DNA from: Alphaproteobacteria bacterium
Lineage (GTDB): Bacteria > Pseudomonadota > Alphaproteobacteria > Rs-D84
NCBI GenBank assembly: GCA_009784235.1
Contig: WRCC01000002.1
Span: 48,373 to 89,686, forward strand
Length of the DNA: 41,314 nt
Direction: 5' to 3'
Of the stretch, positions 26,890-35,998 are shown in pieces. Under the pieces are notes generated by a model. The model worked only from the letters and a program-made list of their open reading frames with translations. It was not told where the DNA came from and did no database searches. The stretch's first letter is position 1, and the number at the start of each line of letters is the position of its first letter. The position numbers and the translations under genes were made by a program.

Positions 26890-28532
26890 ATTTCCGACAA
26901 AGCAGATGATTTTTCCAGTGACTTTTCAATTTCGGAATCAATAAATTTTATTTTACTAATTATATCCTGTTGGACATTTTCTGTGGCATTCAACATTTTT
27001 GTTGTCAAATCTTTCTTTTCATTTTGCAGATTTTGAATATAGTTTTTCAACTTTAAAGACACGATAAATTTTTCCGCATCATTATATGATAAGTTCGAGG
27101 TTTGAAGTTTGAAATTTGAAAAATCAGAGTTAATACCAACCTTAGCTAAAAACTCTGCATGTTTTTCAATCAATTCTGGATACGCCACTGCAATTTCGGA
27201 TAGTGTTTTTTGTGTGAATGTGTCGACTTTCGGAATTTCAATTGATTCTCTTTTTCCTTTTTCTCTCTGCCACTTATGCCACCGATTAAATTTTCTTTGG
27301 TCGAATTCCACGCGGAATTCGTTTTTAAGATTTGGGTCGGTGATTTTTTCAATTTCAGTTTTTAAGAATTTTTCTGCCTGGGTCCGACCATTCGGTGTGT
27401 TAATAACAAAATTCTTGTTCGCGATATTCCATAAAAAATCGACCAGTGGAATTGCGGAATCGATAATTTTTTTCATGACGCTTGTGCCGCCCGGCGTACG
27501 CAATATGTCATCCGGGTCTGTGCCGGTCGGCATAAATACAAATCGTACATCCGAATTATCGCGCAGCAATGGCATCACAATAGACGCGCCGCGCGCCGCG
27601 GCTTTCTGGCCCGCGCCGTCGCCATCGAAACAGAAAATAATATTCCGATTTGCCTTGGCCAAAATTTGCAAATGGTCTTCGGTCAGCGCGGTGCCCAGCG
27701 GCGCAACAGTTTCACCAAACCCATGAATTTGCATCTGGATTGCATCAATTTGACCTTCGACAACAATTGACCGGTTTGCTTTGTAAATCGCATCGCGTGC
27801 GAAATTTAATCCAAATACAGTTTTGCGTTTATGGAATAATTCTGTGTCTGTTGTGTTTATATACTTTGGTTCACTGCCGTCCATTGACCGCCCACTGAAC
27901 GCGATAACCTGGCCATTTGGATTAAATATCGGAAACATTAATCGGTTACGGAAAAAATCATACGCGCCGCGTTCATTCTGGCGCACCAGACCAGTCGCCA
28001 TAACGTTTGATAATTTTTGGTCGCTGAATTTTGCCGCAATTGTATTAAATTTATTCGGCGCAAAACCCAGACGATACTTTTTAATAACTTCATCTGAAAA
28101 TCCGCGTTTGCGTACATATTCCAACGCGGCCGCACCATCCGACGACCACAGAGCATTTTGATAAACGCGACACGCATTTTCCATTATATCGAAATAAGAT
28201 TGTTCGCGGGCCGCTTGTTCCGGCGATTTCGGCCGAAATTCTGGCATTTTCATTCCGGCCGCCATCGCCAATTCTTTGATAGCGTCGATATATTGCATAT
28301 TTTGCGATTTCATAACGAACGAAATAATATCGCCGTGTTCACCGCATCCGAAACAGTGGTAAAAACCCTTTGATTCATTGACCGAAAAAGACGGAGTTTT
28401 TTCATTATGAAAAGGGCAGCATCCCCAGAAATTATGACCTTTCTTGGTCAGCGGAACGCGTTTGCCCACAATGTCAACAATGGACAATTTCGCGCGCAAT
28501 TCGTCGTTAAAATGGTTGGAACTTCCGGCCAT
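26886..28532 (-). CDS. dnaG: DNA primase
   Basis: Primase of 548 residues making RNA primers at the replication fork. The N-terminal CHC2 zinc finger is CCPFHNEKTPSFSV with HCFGCGEHGD. The catalytic core includes YRLGFAP and FRNRLMFPI, then the TOPRIM domain with VVEGQIDAIQM and FCFDGDGAGQKAA. The C-terminal helicase-binding part is short and poorly conserved. At about residues 471-480 the peptide SNFKLQTSNL is encoded by a heptamer array in a linker. A consensus promoter ends six bases before the ATG, implying a leaderless mRNA. It follows topA on the same strand. Confidence 0.96.
   Translation of the reverse strand: MAGSSNHFNDELRAKLSIVDIVGKRVPLTKKGHNFWGCCPFHNEKTPSFSVNESKGFYHCFGCGEHGDIISFVMKSQNMQYIDAIKELAMAAGMKMPEFRPKSPEQAAREQSYFDIMENACRVYQNALWSSDGAAALEYVRKRGFSDEVIKKYRLGFAPNKFNTIAAKFSDQKLSNVMATGLVRQNERGAYDFFRNRLMFPIFNPNGQVIAFSGRSMDGSEPKYINTTDTELFHKRKTVFGLNFARDAIYKANRSIVVEGQIDAIQMQIHGFGETVAPLGTALTEDHLQILAKANRNIIFCFDGDGAGQKAAARGASIVMPLLRDNSDVRFVFMPTGTDPDDILRTPGGTSVMKKIIDSAIPLVDFLWNIANKNFVINTPNGRTQAEKFLKTEIEKITDPNLKNEFRVEFDQRKFNRWHKWQREKGKRESIEIPKVDTFTQKTLSEIAVAYPELIEKHAEFLAKVGINSDFSNFKLQTSNLSYNDAEKFIVSLKLKNYIQNLQNEKKDLTTKMLNATENVQQDIISKIKFIDSEIEKSLEKSSALSEI
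27093..27120. repeat. In-frame heptamer array in dnaG
   Basis: Four 7-bp units (GTTCGAG, GTTTGAA, GTTTGAA, ATTTGAA) in the C-terminal linker of primase. Confidence 0.88.
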
Positions 28533-28538
28533 GCCGGA

Positions 28539-28567
28539 ATTATAGTCTGCAATTTACCCAATGGCAA
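28539..28567 (-). promoter_or_regulatory. dnaG promoter, probably leaderless
   Basis: Minus strand TTGCCA (28562-28567), 17-bp spacer, perfect TATAAT (28539-28544). Only six bases separate the -10 from the dnaG ATG, so transcription should start at or next to the start codon. The whole promoter sits in the 37-base gap after topA. Confidence 0.65.
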
Positions 28568-28569
28568 AA

Positions 28570-30912
28570 TTATTTTTTCCGGCCCCATGCCTTTTTCGCA
28601 GATGGTTTTTTGTTATTAATTAAATCTGCAGCGGTATCTAAATCAGGTTGTTCTTTGACCGAAACATTGACTTTGTTTGATGAAATATACGGGCCGAATC
28701 GTCCGGTCGGATAGAATAAGATTTCTTTGTCGGTTGCGGGATTTGTGCCCAATTTTATCGGTTCAGCCTTTGCACCGCCGGCCAACAATTCTTTGGCGAT
28801 ATCAAGAGTAATCGTTTCCGAATTATATTGCTTGGCGGATGCGCGCTTTGCATCTTTGCCGATGCCCTGTTGCACATAAGGCCCAAATCGTCCAACCAGA
28901 AACTTTATATCTTCGCCCAAATCTGTGTTTCCGGTGGCGGTTGTGTTGGCGGACTTATCGTCTGTATTACTTGCACTTACACTGTCACTTGCACTCAGGT
29001 TTTTCGTATATTTACATTCTGGATATTTATCACAGCCCAAAAATGCGCCATAGCGGGATACTTTTAATTCCAATTTACCAGCACATTCCGGACACGAATT
29101 ATTTTCATCCGGGAATAAATGCGATGCCAAATCTTCGTTTATCCCTGCGATAATTTCTGGCGTTGGAACATCTTTCGCAGATGCCAAAACTTTACTGAAC
29201 GGATTCCAGAATGCGGCGAGTGCCACCAATCTTTTCTGTTCGCCCGCCGCGACTTCGTCCAAAGTATCTTCGGTTTTTGCAGTAAAATCCACTGCGACAA
29301 TATCGGCGAAATAACGTGATAAAAATGCCGCAACGACCCAACCGGATGGCGTTGGAAAAAATCTTTGTTTATCGATTTTCACATATTCGCGGTCAACAAT
29401 CGTGGACATAATCGCTGCGTAAGTCGACGGGCGACCAATACCCAATTCTTCCAGTTTTTTTACCAAAGATGCTTCGGTATATCTTGGTGGTGGCATCGTA
29501 AAATGTTGTTCGGGCAGCAATTTTGTAATATCGATTTTATCGCCAACGGCCAATGGCGGCAATTTTGCTTCTCCGTCTTTGGTGTCTTCTTTATCATCTT
29601 CGTCTTCGATATAAACCTTCATAAATCCGTCAAATGTGCGCGTTGTGCCGACTGCGTGGAATACCGCGTCGGTATGATTTGTTTTTAAATCAACGACAAC
29701 AGAATCAAATTCTGCGTTGTTCATCTGGCATGCGACCGCACGTTTCCAAATCAAGTCATACAATTTATACTCATCGCCTTCCAGTTCTGAACCGATTTTA
29801 TTAGCATCTGTCGGACGAATTGCTTCGTGTGCTTCTTGGGCATTTTTTGATTTAGTCGTATAAACGATTGGTGATTTCGGCAAAAATGCATCGCCGTATT
29901 TCGCACCGATAAATTCGCGGATTCCAGCAACCGCATCGGACGACAAAGTCGTCGCGTCGGTACGCATATAAGTGATGTAACCCTGTTCGTATAATTTTTG
30001 TGCCACGCCCATTGTGCGTTTAGATGAAAATCGTAATTTCCGCGCAGCTTCTTGTTGCAGTGTTGAAGTTGTAAATGGCGCCGCCGGCTTGCGTGATGTT
30101 TTCTTTTTTTCTACACTCACTACGCTCGCCGAGATTCGAGATTCGAGATTCGAGATTCGATTAATATCATCCGGTTCTTTATATTCACCCGATAAAGATT
30201 GTAAAATTGAAAACATTTTTTCTTTGTTCTCAATCGACAATTTATCAATTTTTTCACTGTTGAATTTGGTCAGATTGGCTTCGAATTTCGAATTTCGAAT
30301 CTCGAGTTTCGTCGGGGCACAAAGTGCCCCGAGAGACCAATATTCAACCGGCTTAAATGCTTCGATTTCGCGTTCGCGGGCAACTACCAGTGACACAGCC
30401 ACAGATTGAACACGACCCGCAGATTTGCCCAGATTGCGACGCCATAATACAGGTGATAATTTAAACCCAATTAAGAAATCAAGTGCGCGGCGGACCAAAT
30501 AAGCATCGACCAGATTCTGGTCAATTTCGCGCGGATTTTCGATTGCAAGCGTTACGGCCTTTTTTGTAATTTCATTAAAGACTACGCGGTAAATTGGTTT
30601 GTCTTTCAATACGCCGCGTTCGTTCAGAATGTCCAAGACATGCCAAGAAATTGCTTCCCCTTCGCGGTCCGGGTCGGTTGCCAAATACAGTGCATCGGCT
30701 TTTTTCATTGCATCCGCGATAAGTTTTATCTGTTTTTCTTTACCAGGCATAATTTGCCATGTCATTGCGAAATCTTTGTTCACATCGACACTGGCTTCTT
30801 CCGGAACCAAATCGCGTACATGACCAACGGACGCCAAAACTTTCCAATCATTGCCCAGATATTTTTCAATGGTCTTTGATTTTGCCGGAGATTCCACAAT
30901 TAAAAGTTTCAT
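28570..30912 (-). CDS. topA: DNA topoisomerase I
   Basis: Type IA topoisomerase of 780 residues relaxing negative supercoils. The TOPRIM domain starts LIVESPAKSKTIEKYLG; the acidic cluster is LATDPDREGEAI. The catalytic Tyr is in GYITYMRTDAT near residue 315. One C-terminal zinc finger is seen (CPECAGKLELK, then CDKYPECKY), followed by two Topo_C repeats (VGRFGPYVQQG and TGRFGPYISS). Three repeat-derived inserts break family-variable loops: about residues 194-211 (palindrome plus heptamers), 251-261 (RISNLESRIS) and 638-648 (a Ser-rich hexamer run). An AAGGAA site precedes the ATG. It lies downstream of rodA and upstream of dnaG. Confidence 0.97.
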   Translation of the reverse strand: MKLLIVESPAKSKTIEKYLGNDWKVLASVGHVRDLVPEEASVDVNKDFAMTWQIMPGKEKQIKLIADAMKKADALYLATDPDREGEAISWHVLDILNERGVLKDKPIYRVVFNEITKKAVTLAIENPREIDQNLVDAYLVRRALDFLIGFKLSPVLWRRNLGKSAGRVQSVAVSLVVAREREIEAFKPVEYWSLGALCAPTKLEIRNSKFEANLTKFNSEKIDKLSIENKEKMFSILQSLSGEYKEPDDINRISNLESRISASVVSVEKKKTSRKPAAPFTTSTLQQEAARKLRFSSKRTMGVAQKLYEQGYITYMRTDATTLSSDAVAGIREFIGAKYGDAFLPKSPIVYTTKSKNAQEAHEAIRPTDANKIGSELEGDEYKLYDLIWKRAVACQMNNAEFDSVVVDLKTNHTDAVFHAVGTTRTFDGFMKVYIEDEDDKEDTKDGEAKLPPLAVGDKIDITKLLPEQHFTMPPPRYTEASLVKKLEELGIGRPSTYAAIMSTIVDREYVKIDKQRFFPTPSGWVVAAFLSRYFADIVAVDFTAKTEDTLDEVAAGEQKRLVALAAFWNPFSKVLASAKDVPTPEIIAGINEDLASHLFPDENNSCPECAGKLELKVSRYGAFLGCDKYPECKYTKNLSASDSVSASNTDDKSANTTATGNTDLGEDIKFLVGRFGPYVQQGIGKDAKRASAKQYNSETITLDIAKELLAGGAKAEPIKLGTNPATDKEILFYPTGRFGPYISSNKVNVSVKEQPDLDTAADLINNKKPSAKKAWGRKK
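28969..28998. repeat. Hexamer tandem repeat in topA
   Basis: Five 6-bp units of ACTTGC type. They encode LSASDSVSAS between the zinc finger and the first C-terminal repeat of topoisomerase I. Confidence 0.75.
30131..30162. repeat. In-frame heptamer array in topA (I)
   Basis: Four GAGATTC units plus a partial one. It encodes RISNLESRIS, shared with the sufD-like protein. Confidence 0.95.
30280..30332. repeat. Heptamer array plus palindrome in topA (II)
   Basis: Four 7-bp units of TTCGAAT type (30280-30307) are followed by a hairpin TCGGGGCAC-AAA-GTGCCCCGA (30312-30332). Together they encode SLGALCAPTKLEIRNSKFE, whose second half matches the lpxC insert. Confidence 0.93.
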
Positions 30913-30923
30913 AATTTATTTCC

Positions 30924-32105
30924 TTATGCGCCACCGGCGGACAATTGTTGGTCTTTATTTATATGTGCATTTTGGACCAGGCCCAGCCCGAACATCAGCG
31001 CAAGCAACGACGACCCACCGAATGATACCAGGGGCAGCGGCACGCCAACTGTCGGCATCAAACCCAAAACCATGGCGATATTTATAAAGTAATACACAAA
31101 GAAATTCAAGCAGAATCCAAAACATACCAATTGCCCAAATCGGTTTCGGCACGTTTTTGCATACCAGAATATTATCGCCGTCATTGCGGAATATAAAAAT
31201 ATCAATATAAACCCGCCGATAAAACCGAATTCTTCACCCATCATTGTGAATATAAAGTCAGTTTGTTTTTCCGGTAAAAATGATAATTGCGATTGCGTTC
31301 CGGACAAATATCCTTTGCCGATTATGCCGCCGCTGCCGAATGCAATTTTGGCTTGGTTAATTTGATATCCGGCACCCTGCAAATCGGCGGTTGGGTCCAT
31401 AAAAGTGGTTATACGTGCGCGTTGGTAATCATGCAGCCCGCCGAACCACAGTGCGGGCGCGGCCAATATGCCAAGGATACCCAATATCATAAACCACTTG
31501 CGCTGGGCACCCACGATATAAAAGAATCCCAGTGCAATAAACGCCAATGATACCGCAGTTCCTAAATCCGGTTGGGCCATAATTAATAAAAACGGTACGC
31601 CGACCATTGCTGCCGGAATCCAATAGTTTTTATGCCGTTCCAGTTCAACTGAATTCATCCATGCAAAATACCGCGCAAGCGCCAAAACAAGTCCGATTTT
31701 AATTAATTCCGATGGCTGGATACTGAAAAAACCAAGGTTTAACCAACGCTGGGCACCCATGCCGGTATGTCCGACAAACGTCACCAATAACACCAATATT
31801 AACGCACCGGCATAAAGCGCATACGATGAACGCAGCCATGTTTTGATATCTGAAAATGCTGCGATAAAAAATACAATTAATGCAATTGCGATTTTACCCA
31901 GCTGTGACAAAGCATACGGCCGCCATGCACCGAATGTGCAATTTTCCATATTGCCAGCGCATCCCGATGAGCCTGCGGAATACAGCATAATCATCGAAAA
32001 CGTTAAAATCAGCGCCATAATGATAAATAATGGCCAACCAAACCGCGACAGACGTTCAAAGAACGTCATGTGTTGTGATTTTGAAACGCGTATTTGTCGT
32101 GCCAT
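30924..32105 (-). CDS. rodA: Peptidoglycan glycosyltransferase RodA
   Basis: SEDS-family polymerase of 393 residues that builds side-wall peptidoglycan with its partner PBP2. About ten hydrophobic segments are visible. Typical sequences are AQRWLNLGFFSIQPSELIKIGL, with the conserved WL and QPSE, then MAQPDLGTA, and the loop GKGYLSGTQSQLSFLPEKQTDFIF with the conserved Thr/Asp region. The end is GVPLPLVSFGGSSLLA. The ATG overlaps the mrdA stop by one base (TAATG), so the two partner proteins are made together. Confidence 0.96.
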   Translation of the reverse strand: MARQIRVSKSQHMTFFERLSRFGWPLFIIMALILTFSMIMLYSAGSSGCAGNMENCTFGAWRPYALSQLGKIAIALIVFFIAAFSDIKTWLRSSYALYAGALILVLLVTFVGHTGMGAQRWLNLGFFSIQPSELIKIGLVLALARYFAWMNSVELERHKNYWIPAAMVGVPFLLIMAQPDLGTAVSLAFIALGFFYIVGAQRKWFMILGILGILAAPALWFGGLHDYQRARITTFMDPTADLQGAGYQINQAKIAFGSGGIIGKGYLSGTQSQLSFLPEKQTDFIFTMMGEEFGFIGGFILIFLYSAMTAIIFWYAKTCRNRFGQLVCFGFCLNFFVYYFINIAMVLGLMPTVGVPLPLVSFGGSSLLALMFGLGLVQNAHINKDQQLSAGGA

Positions 32106-33907
32106 TATTTCGTTCTCAGTATTTCCCGCATTACGCCGGCGGCCGTTTGTGCAGCTGGGCCGGATGTTCCAGAATGTTCTGTGATAACAGATACAGCATA
32201 ACGCGGATTATCCAGCGGTGCGTATCCGACAAACAAACCATGATTTCGCAAATGCCGTGATAATTGGTTTCCGGTGCGGATTCCGGTTGCGCGTTCTTCG
32301 GCGCTGATGCGGCGAACTTGCGATGTGCCGGTTTTTCCACCCATGCGTGCACCATTAATATTTACAGCAGAACCAAACGCAGTACCACCCTGCTCCAACA
32401 CTTTTCGTAATCCATCCATTACCAATTTGATATTTTGTTCTTTAAGCCCAAGGTCTTCAAATTTATGATTTATGATTTCTGATTTCTGATTTAAGACCAG
32501 TCGCGGAATAATGATTTTATTCGATACTGCCCTTGCCTGCATAACGCATAATTGCAAACAGTTGGTCAGTATGAATCCTTGGCCGATACCAGATATAATC
32601 GTATCGCCGTGTTGCCAACGCGTGCGGATGTTTTTTTCTTTCCATTCGCGGTCTGGCATAATTCCAACTGTTTCGCGCGGCAATTCATTTAATAGTCGCG
32701 TGGCCAATCCCAATCGCAATGCCATTGCTTTTATTGCATCAATTCCAATGCGCAATGCGATTTGATAAAAATAAATATCGCAAGAATGCGCCATTGCGCC
32801 GACCATATCCATCCATCCATGACCATGTTTTTCCCAGCAATGGTACATATGCCGCCCGTATTCCCAGTAACCCGGACAGTGTATTTTTTCCGTTGGTGTT
32901 ACCGCGCCGGATTCCAGCGCGGCCAGCGCGACAGCAATTTTAAATGTTGACCCGGGTGGATATAACCCCTCTATTGCCTTGTTCATAAATGGTTTCAGCG
33001 GGTCGCCCCGTAATTCTGCCATAATTTCCGGACCGTCTTCGGACCGAAAAGAATCCGGATTAAACGTCGGTGCAGATGCCATCGCGATTATATTTCCGGT
33101 TGGAATATCCATTACAACACCGCATCCGGCATCGTGTGACGCCAACAATTCTTCCAGCCGTCTTTGAATCGGTTCACGCAATGTTGTTATTAAATCATGG
33201 CCGTTTACCGGTTTTACTTCGCGGGATTCGTCTTCACCGACAATGCGTCCCATTGCATCGACGCTGATGACCGATTGACCAGGCGTGCCGGCAAGATGTT
33301 CGTTAAATTGGCGTTCCAACCCTGCTTGGCCCGTCATTAAGAACGGACTATCGTTCGCAGTGCGCATATCAGTTGCGCGTAAATTTGTTGCGCCACCAAC
33401 ATATCCAACAACATGCGCGGCGGATGTGCGTCCCGGATACCGACGTGAAAATCCATGTTCGATATATACGCCGGAAAGTTCTGATGCGCGAAATGCAGCG
33501 ATTTGTTCAAACGTTGCACTTTCTTTGACGATAACCGGCGAAAATCCACGTGCAGCGGTTATGCGGCGCAGCGCGCGCGCCAAATTCTGCGGCCGCAATC
33601 CGGATTCACGCGCAACCAATTCCAACAAAGCATCCATATCGCGCACTTCGGCTGGAACAATATATATTCGATATACTGCATCATCACGCGCCAACGCAAC
33701 GCCATCGGATGCCATGATTTTCCCACGAATTGGTAAATTAACACGCACGCGGAAAGTATTGTTTTCGGCCAAACGACGATATTTTTTATGTTGAAAAACC
33801 TGTAATTGCAACATGCGCATGACCAAAATACTGGTCAGCAAAACACCGCCGGTAATAAACAGCGCAGAACGTCTATCAAAAGTACGGGATACTTCCCAAT
33901 CTAGCAT
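32105..33907 (-). CDS. mrdA: Penicillin-binding protein 2 (transpeptidase)
   Basis: Class B PBP of 600 residues, the cross-linking partner of RodA. An N-terminal membrane anchor is at about residues 14-33 (LFITGGVLLTSILVMRML). The catalytic Ser lies in PPGSTFKIA (SxxK) near residue 322. The second motif is AHSCD, in the SxN position but with Asp in place of Asn, and KTGT is in MGGKTGTSQV. At about residues 471-482 LNQKSEIINHK is encoded by a heptamer array identical over 34 bases to the one in lpxK. It sits between mreD and rodA with a one-base overlap to rodA. Confidence 0.95.
   Translation of the reverse strand: MLDWEVSRTFDRRSALFITGGVLLTSILVMRMLQLQVFQHKKYRRLAENNTFRVRVNLPIRGKIMASDGVALARDDAVYRIYIVPAEVRDMDALLELVARESGLRPQNLARALRRITAARGFSPVIVKESATFEQIAAFRASELSGVYIEHGFSRRYPGRTSAAHVVGYVGGATNLRATDMRTANDSPFLMTGQAGLERQFNEHLAGTPGQSVISVDAMGRIVGEDESREVKPVNGHDLITTLREPIQRRLEELLASHDAGCGVVMDIPTGNIIAMASAPTFNPDSFRSEDGPEIMAELRGDPLKPFMNKAIEGLYPPGSTFKIAVALAALESGAVTPTEKIHCPGYWEYGRHMYHCWEKHGHGWMDMVGAMAHSCDIYFYQIALRIGIDAIKAMALRLGLATRLLNELPRETVGIMPDREWKEKNIRTRWQHGDTIISGIGQGFILTNCLQLCVMQARAVSNKIIIPRLVLNQKSEIINHKFEDLGLKEQNIKLVMDGLRKVLEQGGTAFGSAVNINGARMGGKTGTSQVRRISAEERATGIRTGNQLSRHLRNHGLFVGYAPLDNPRYAVSVITEHSGTSGPAAQTAAGVMREILRTK
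32461..32495. repeat. In-frame heptamer array in mrdA
   Basis: Five 7-bp units. The first 34 bases equal 18027-18060 in lpxK. It sits in a variable loop of the transpeptidase domain between the PRLV and LGLKEQNI segments. Confidence 0.95.
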
Positions 33908-33908
33908 A

Positions 33909-34367
33909 TTATTTAATCTTGTTGTTTATATATATGCATCCAGCATATGCGGCGATGCACAGGCCAAACATCCAAATCATTTGGAATATTGCGGCAACCG
34001 ACCATGTTAAAACAAATGCACGAAAACCAAGCATAAATAACCCAACGCCAACAAATCCGGCAAATGCAGCGAATCCACCACCACGTTGGATGGATGGCTT
34101 TAATGCGACAACGAACCCATTGATTGCATAAACCGTGCAGAACAGCGTTGTCCAAAATAACATCGTATCGAAATTATAATCGACCAAAAAACATCCAATT
34201 AATGCAGCGGGTAAAAAATTCGGCCGAACAGAGATAATCGAATAATAAAATATGGGAACCAATGCCAAAATTCCACCTGGATTAAAAATGTGCGAAGACA
34301 TCCGCCACAGCAACAGAGTGATTGCGAATGGAAATATGGATATTAAAAACTGCTTTAATGTTTTCAA
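33909..34367 (-). CDS. mreD: Rod shape-determining protein MreD
   Basis: A 152-residue integral membrane protein of the elongasome with about five hydrophobic segments. The call rests on size, hydrophobicity and its place between mreC and mrdA (MreD is poorly conserved). The N terminus is FLISIFPFAITLLLWRMS; the C terminus ends IYINNKIK. It directly abuts mreC upstream and is one base from mrdA downstream. Confidence 0.8.
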   Translation of the reverse strand: MKTLKQFLISIFPFAITLLLWRMSSHIFNPGGILALVPIFYYSIISVRPNFLPAALIGCFLVDYNFDTMLFWTTLFCTVYAINGFVVALKPSIQRGGGFAAFAGFVGVGLFMLGFRAFVLTWSVAAIFQMIWMFGLCIAAYAGCIYINNKIK

Positions 34368-35216
34368 TTATTTATATCTGTCGTTTTTATCAAATTCCAG
34401 CACCAGGACTTCATGTACGCTTGATGTCGGCGCGCCGATTTTTACGCGTGCCGCGCGTGCGTTTTCGTCGATGACTGTGCCAACTGGGATATCATTTGGC
34501 AATTGTCCGTTTATACCGCTGGTGACCAGTCGTATCCCGGCGGTTGGCCGAAATTCCGTATCGCTGAAAAATTCAAATACTGGTGCGGATGCACCATCGC
34601 CGCGCAGGAATCCATATACACCAGAACCGGCGACACGCACCGGAATGTTGGATTTCATATCTTCCAACCCGCGAACTTTGGCCCCAATCGCGGTGACTTC
34701 GGTTACAATGCCAACCAAGTGCCCGGTTGTTGATATTGCAACCATGCCGGGCCGTATGCCGGATGATTCGCCGCGGTCCAAGATTAATATATTATTCGAC
34801 AGAATACTGTGGTCGCGGGTTACACGTGCCAGGATTGTTTTGTGCGGAATGCTTTGCGAAAAATTCAGAATTTTTGCCAATCGCTGATTTTCAGCGCGTA
34901 ATATGTCGATTTCAGCCGCGTCCGTCAAAGCCGCATCCAATTTACGACGCAAATCACGGTTTGCATTTGTTGCATTCAGATGTCGAAGTGTACCATCAGC
35001 AACCTTGCCAACAATGCGAAATGGCCAAGAAACGCCGTCACCAACAGTCTGGGCAACTGGGACAACCACATAAGATGCCGCATTCAGTATCTTGTAATCT
35101 GGTTTATCAATCAAAATATAAAGGAAAAACACCGGGACAAGTATGGCGGCAATGCCGCTGCGCACGATTTCCATCGTCCGCCTGGATGTGTTTGAAACGG
35201 TTGATTTTTTTGTCAT
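34368..35216 (-). CDS. mreC: Rod shape-determining protein MreC
   Basis: A 282-residue bitopic protein that activates PBP2-RodA. A membrane anchor lies at about residues 17-34 (GIAAILVPVFFLYILIDK). A coiled coil follows to about residue 110, containing DAAEIDILRAENQRLAKIL. The beta-barrel region shows the family pattern DRGESSGIRPGMVAIS. The promoter -10 box ends nine bases before the ATG and no Shine-Dalgarno is seen, so a leaderless start is likely. First gene of the mreC-mreD-mrdA-rodA set. mreB, its usual upstream neighbour, is not here; the divergent gene is rpmI. Confidence 0.92.
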   Translation of the reverse strand: MTKKSTVSNTSRRTMEIVRSGIAAILVPVFFLYILIDKPDYKILNAASYVVVPVAQTVGDGVSWPFRIVGKVADGTLRHLNATNANRDLRRKLDAALTDAAEIDILRAENQRLAKILNFSQSIPHKTILARVTRDHSILSNNILILDRGESSGIRPGMVAISTTGHLVGIVTEVTAIGAKVRGLEDMKSNIPVRVAGSGVYGFLRGDGASAPVFEFFSDTEFRPTAGIRLVTSGINGQLPNDIPVGTVIDENARAARVKIGAPTSSVHEVLVLEFDKNDRYK

Positions 35217-35225
35217 ATTGCCGCA

Positions 35226-35253
35226 ATCATAGCGGGTATTTGACTGTTTTCAA
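35226..35253 (-). promoter_or_regulatory. mreC promoter, probably leaderless
   Basis: Minus strand TTGAAA (35248-35253), 16-bp spacer, TATGAT (35226-35231). The start is expected about three bases before the mreC ATG. Confidence 0.55.
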
Positions 35254-35261
35254 TAAAAACC

Positions 35262-35289
35262 TTGATTTTTCAAAATTTTCGGTAATAAT
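35262..35289 (+). promoter_or_regulatory. Putative rpmI-rplT promoter
   Basis: TTGATT (35262-35267), 16-bp spacer, AATAAT (35284-35289). The roughly 65-base leader that follows holds a small hairpin GCGGC / GCCGC. It might serve r-protein autoregulation, as known for L20 operons, but that is inference. Confidence 0.45.
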
Positions 35290-35357
35290 AGCCAAGCTTA
35301 AAGCGGCCAAGGCAGCCGCAAGAGTGTAAAATATTAACTCATTATACGGAGTACATA

Positions 35358-35561
35358 ATGCCAAAAATGAAAACAAAGTCAGGCGTGAAAAAACGCATGT
35401 CCATGACCGCGACTGGTAAAATAAAAACCGGGCGCAGCGGACACAATCACTTTCTGCGTCAAAAATCCAAACGCGCCAATAAAGAAGGCGCCAAAGTCAA
35501 CTATCTGGACGAAACCCACGTTGCCCAAGCAAAACTGCTGGCCCCGTATGGTCTGAAATAA
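35358..35561 (+). CDS. rpmI: Ribosomal protein bL35
   Basis: A 67-residue, strongly basic large-subunit protein with the family start MPKMKTKSGVKKR and the internal RSGHNHFLRQKSKRANK. It stands before rplT as usual, but infC, which normally leads this operon, is missing; the gene has its own leader and promoter instead. Confidence 0.96.
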   Translation: MPKMKTKSGVKKRMSMTATGKIKTGRSGHNHFLRQKSKRANKEGAKVNYLDETHVAQAKLLAPYGLK

Positions 35562-35573
35562 AAGGGGATAAAA

Positions 35574-35942
35574 ATGGCACGTGTAAAACGCGGAACAACC
35601 GTAAAACAAAAACATAAAAAAGTATTATCAAAGGCCAAAGGATATTTGGGCCGTCACAGCACCACGTACCGCGCTGCGCGCGAAAAAGTGGAAAAAGCGG
35701 GACAATACGCATACCGCGACCGCCGCAATAAAAAGCGCGAATTCCGGTCTTTGTGGATTATCCGCATTAATGCCGCTGTGCGCGCTGCTGGATTAACTTA
35801 CAGCCAGTTCATGAACGGTTTGAAAAAAGCCGGTGTTGAATTAGACCGCAAAGTCTTGGCCGAAATGGCGTATGCCGGTGATGCAAAATTTGAAAAATTA
35901 GTTACCGAAGCAAAACGATTTATCACACCAGAATCAAAATAA
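35574..35942 (+). CDS. rplT: Ribosomal protein bL20
   Basis: A 122-residue protein needed early in large-subunit assembly, and in other bacteria the repressor of its own operon. The family start [21 protein letters not shown], shown in part as KQKHKKVL, is followed by [21 protein letters not shown] and a C-terminal RNA-binding domain. An AGGGG site lies before the ATG. Twelve bases separate it from rpmI. A hairpin follows before pheS. Confidence 0.97.
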   Translation: MARVKRGTTVKQKHKKVLSKAKGYLGRHSTTYRAAREKVEKAGQYAYRDRRNKKREFRSLWIIRINAAVRAAGLTYSQFMNGLKKAGVELDRKVLAEMAYAGDAKFEKLVTEAKRFITPESK

Positions 35943-35976
35943 TTCGGTGGCGATTTATCGTGCGATATGCAACAAT

Positions 35977-35998
35977 AAAACCGCCGCAAGGCGGTTTT
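35977..35998 (+). terminator. Terminator or attenuator between rplT and pheS
   Basis: A 9-bp stem AAAACCGCC / GGCGGTTTT with a GCAA loop, extendable through CAATAA / TTATTG to a longer imperfect hairpin. The T run is short and interrupted by G. It ends about ten bases before the pheS ribosome binding site, so it could make pheST expression partly dependent on read-through. Confidence 0.6.
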
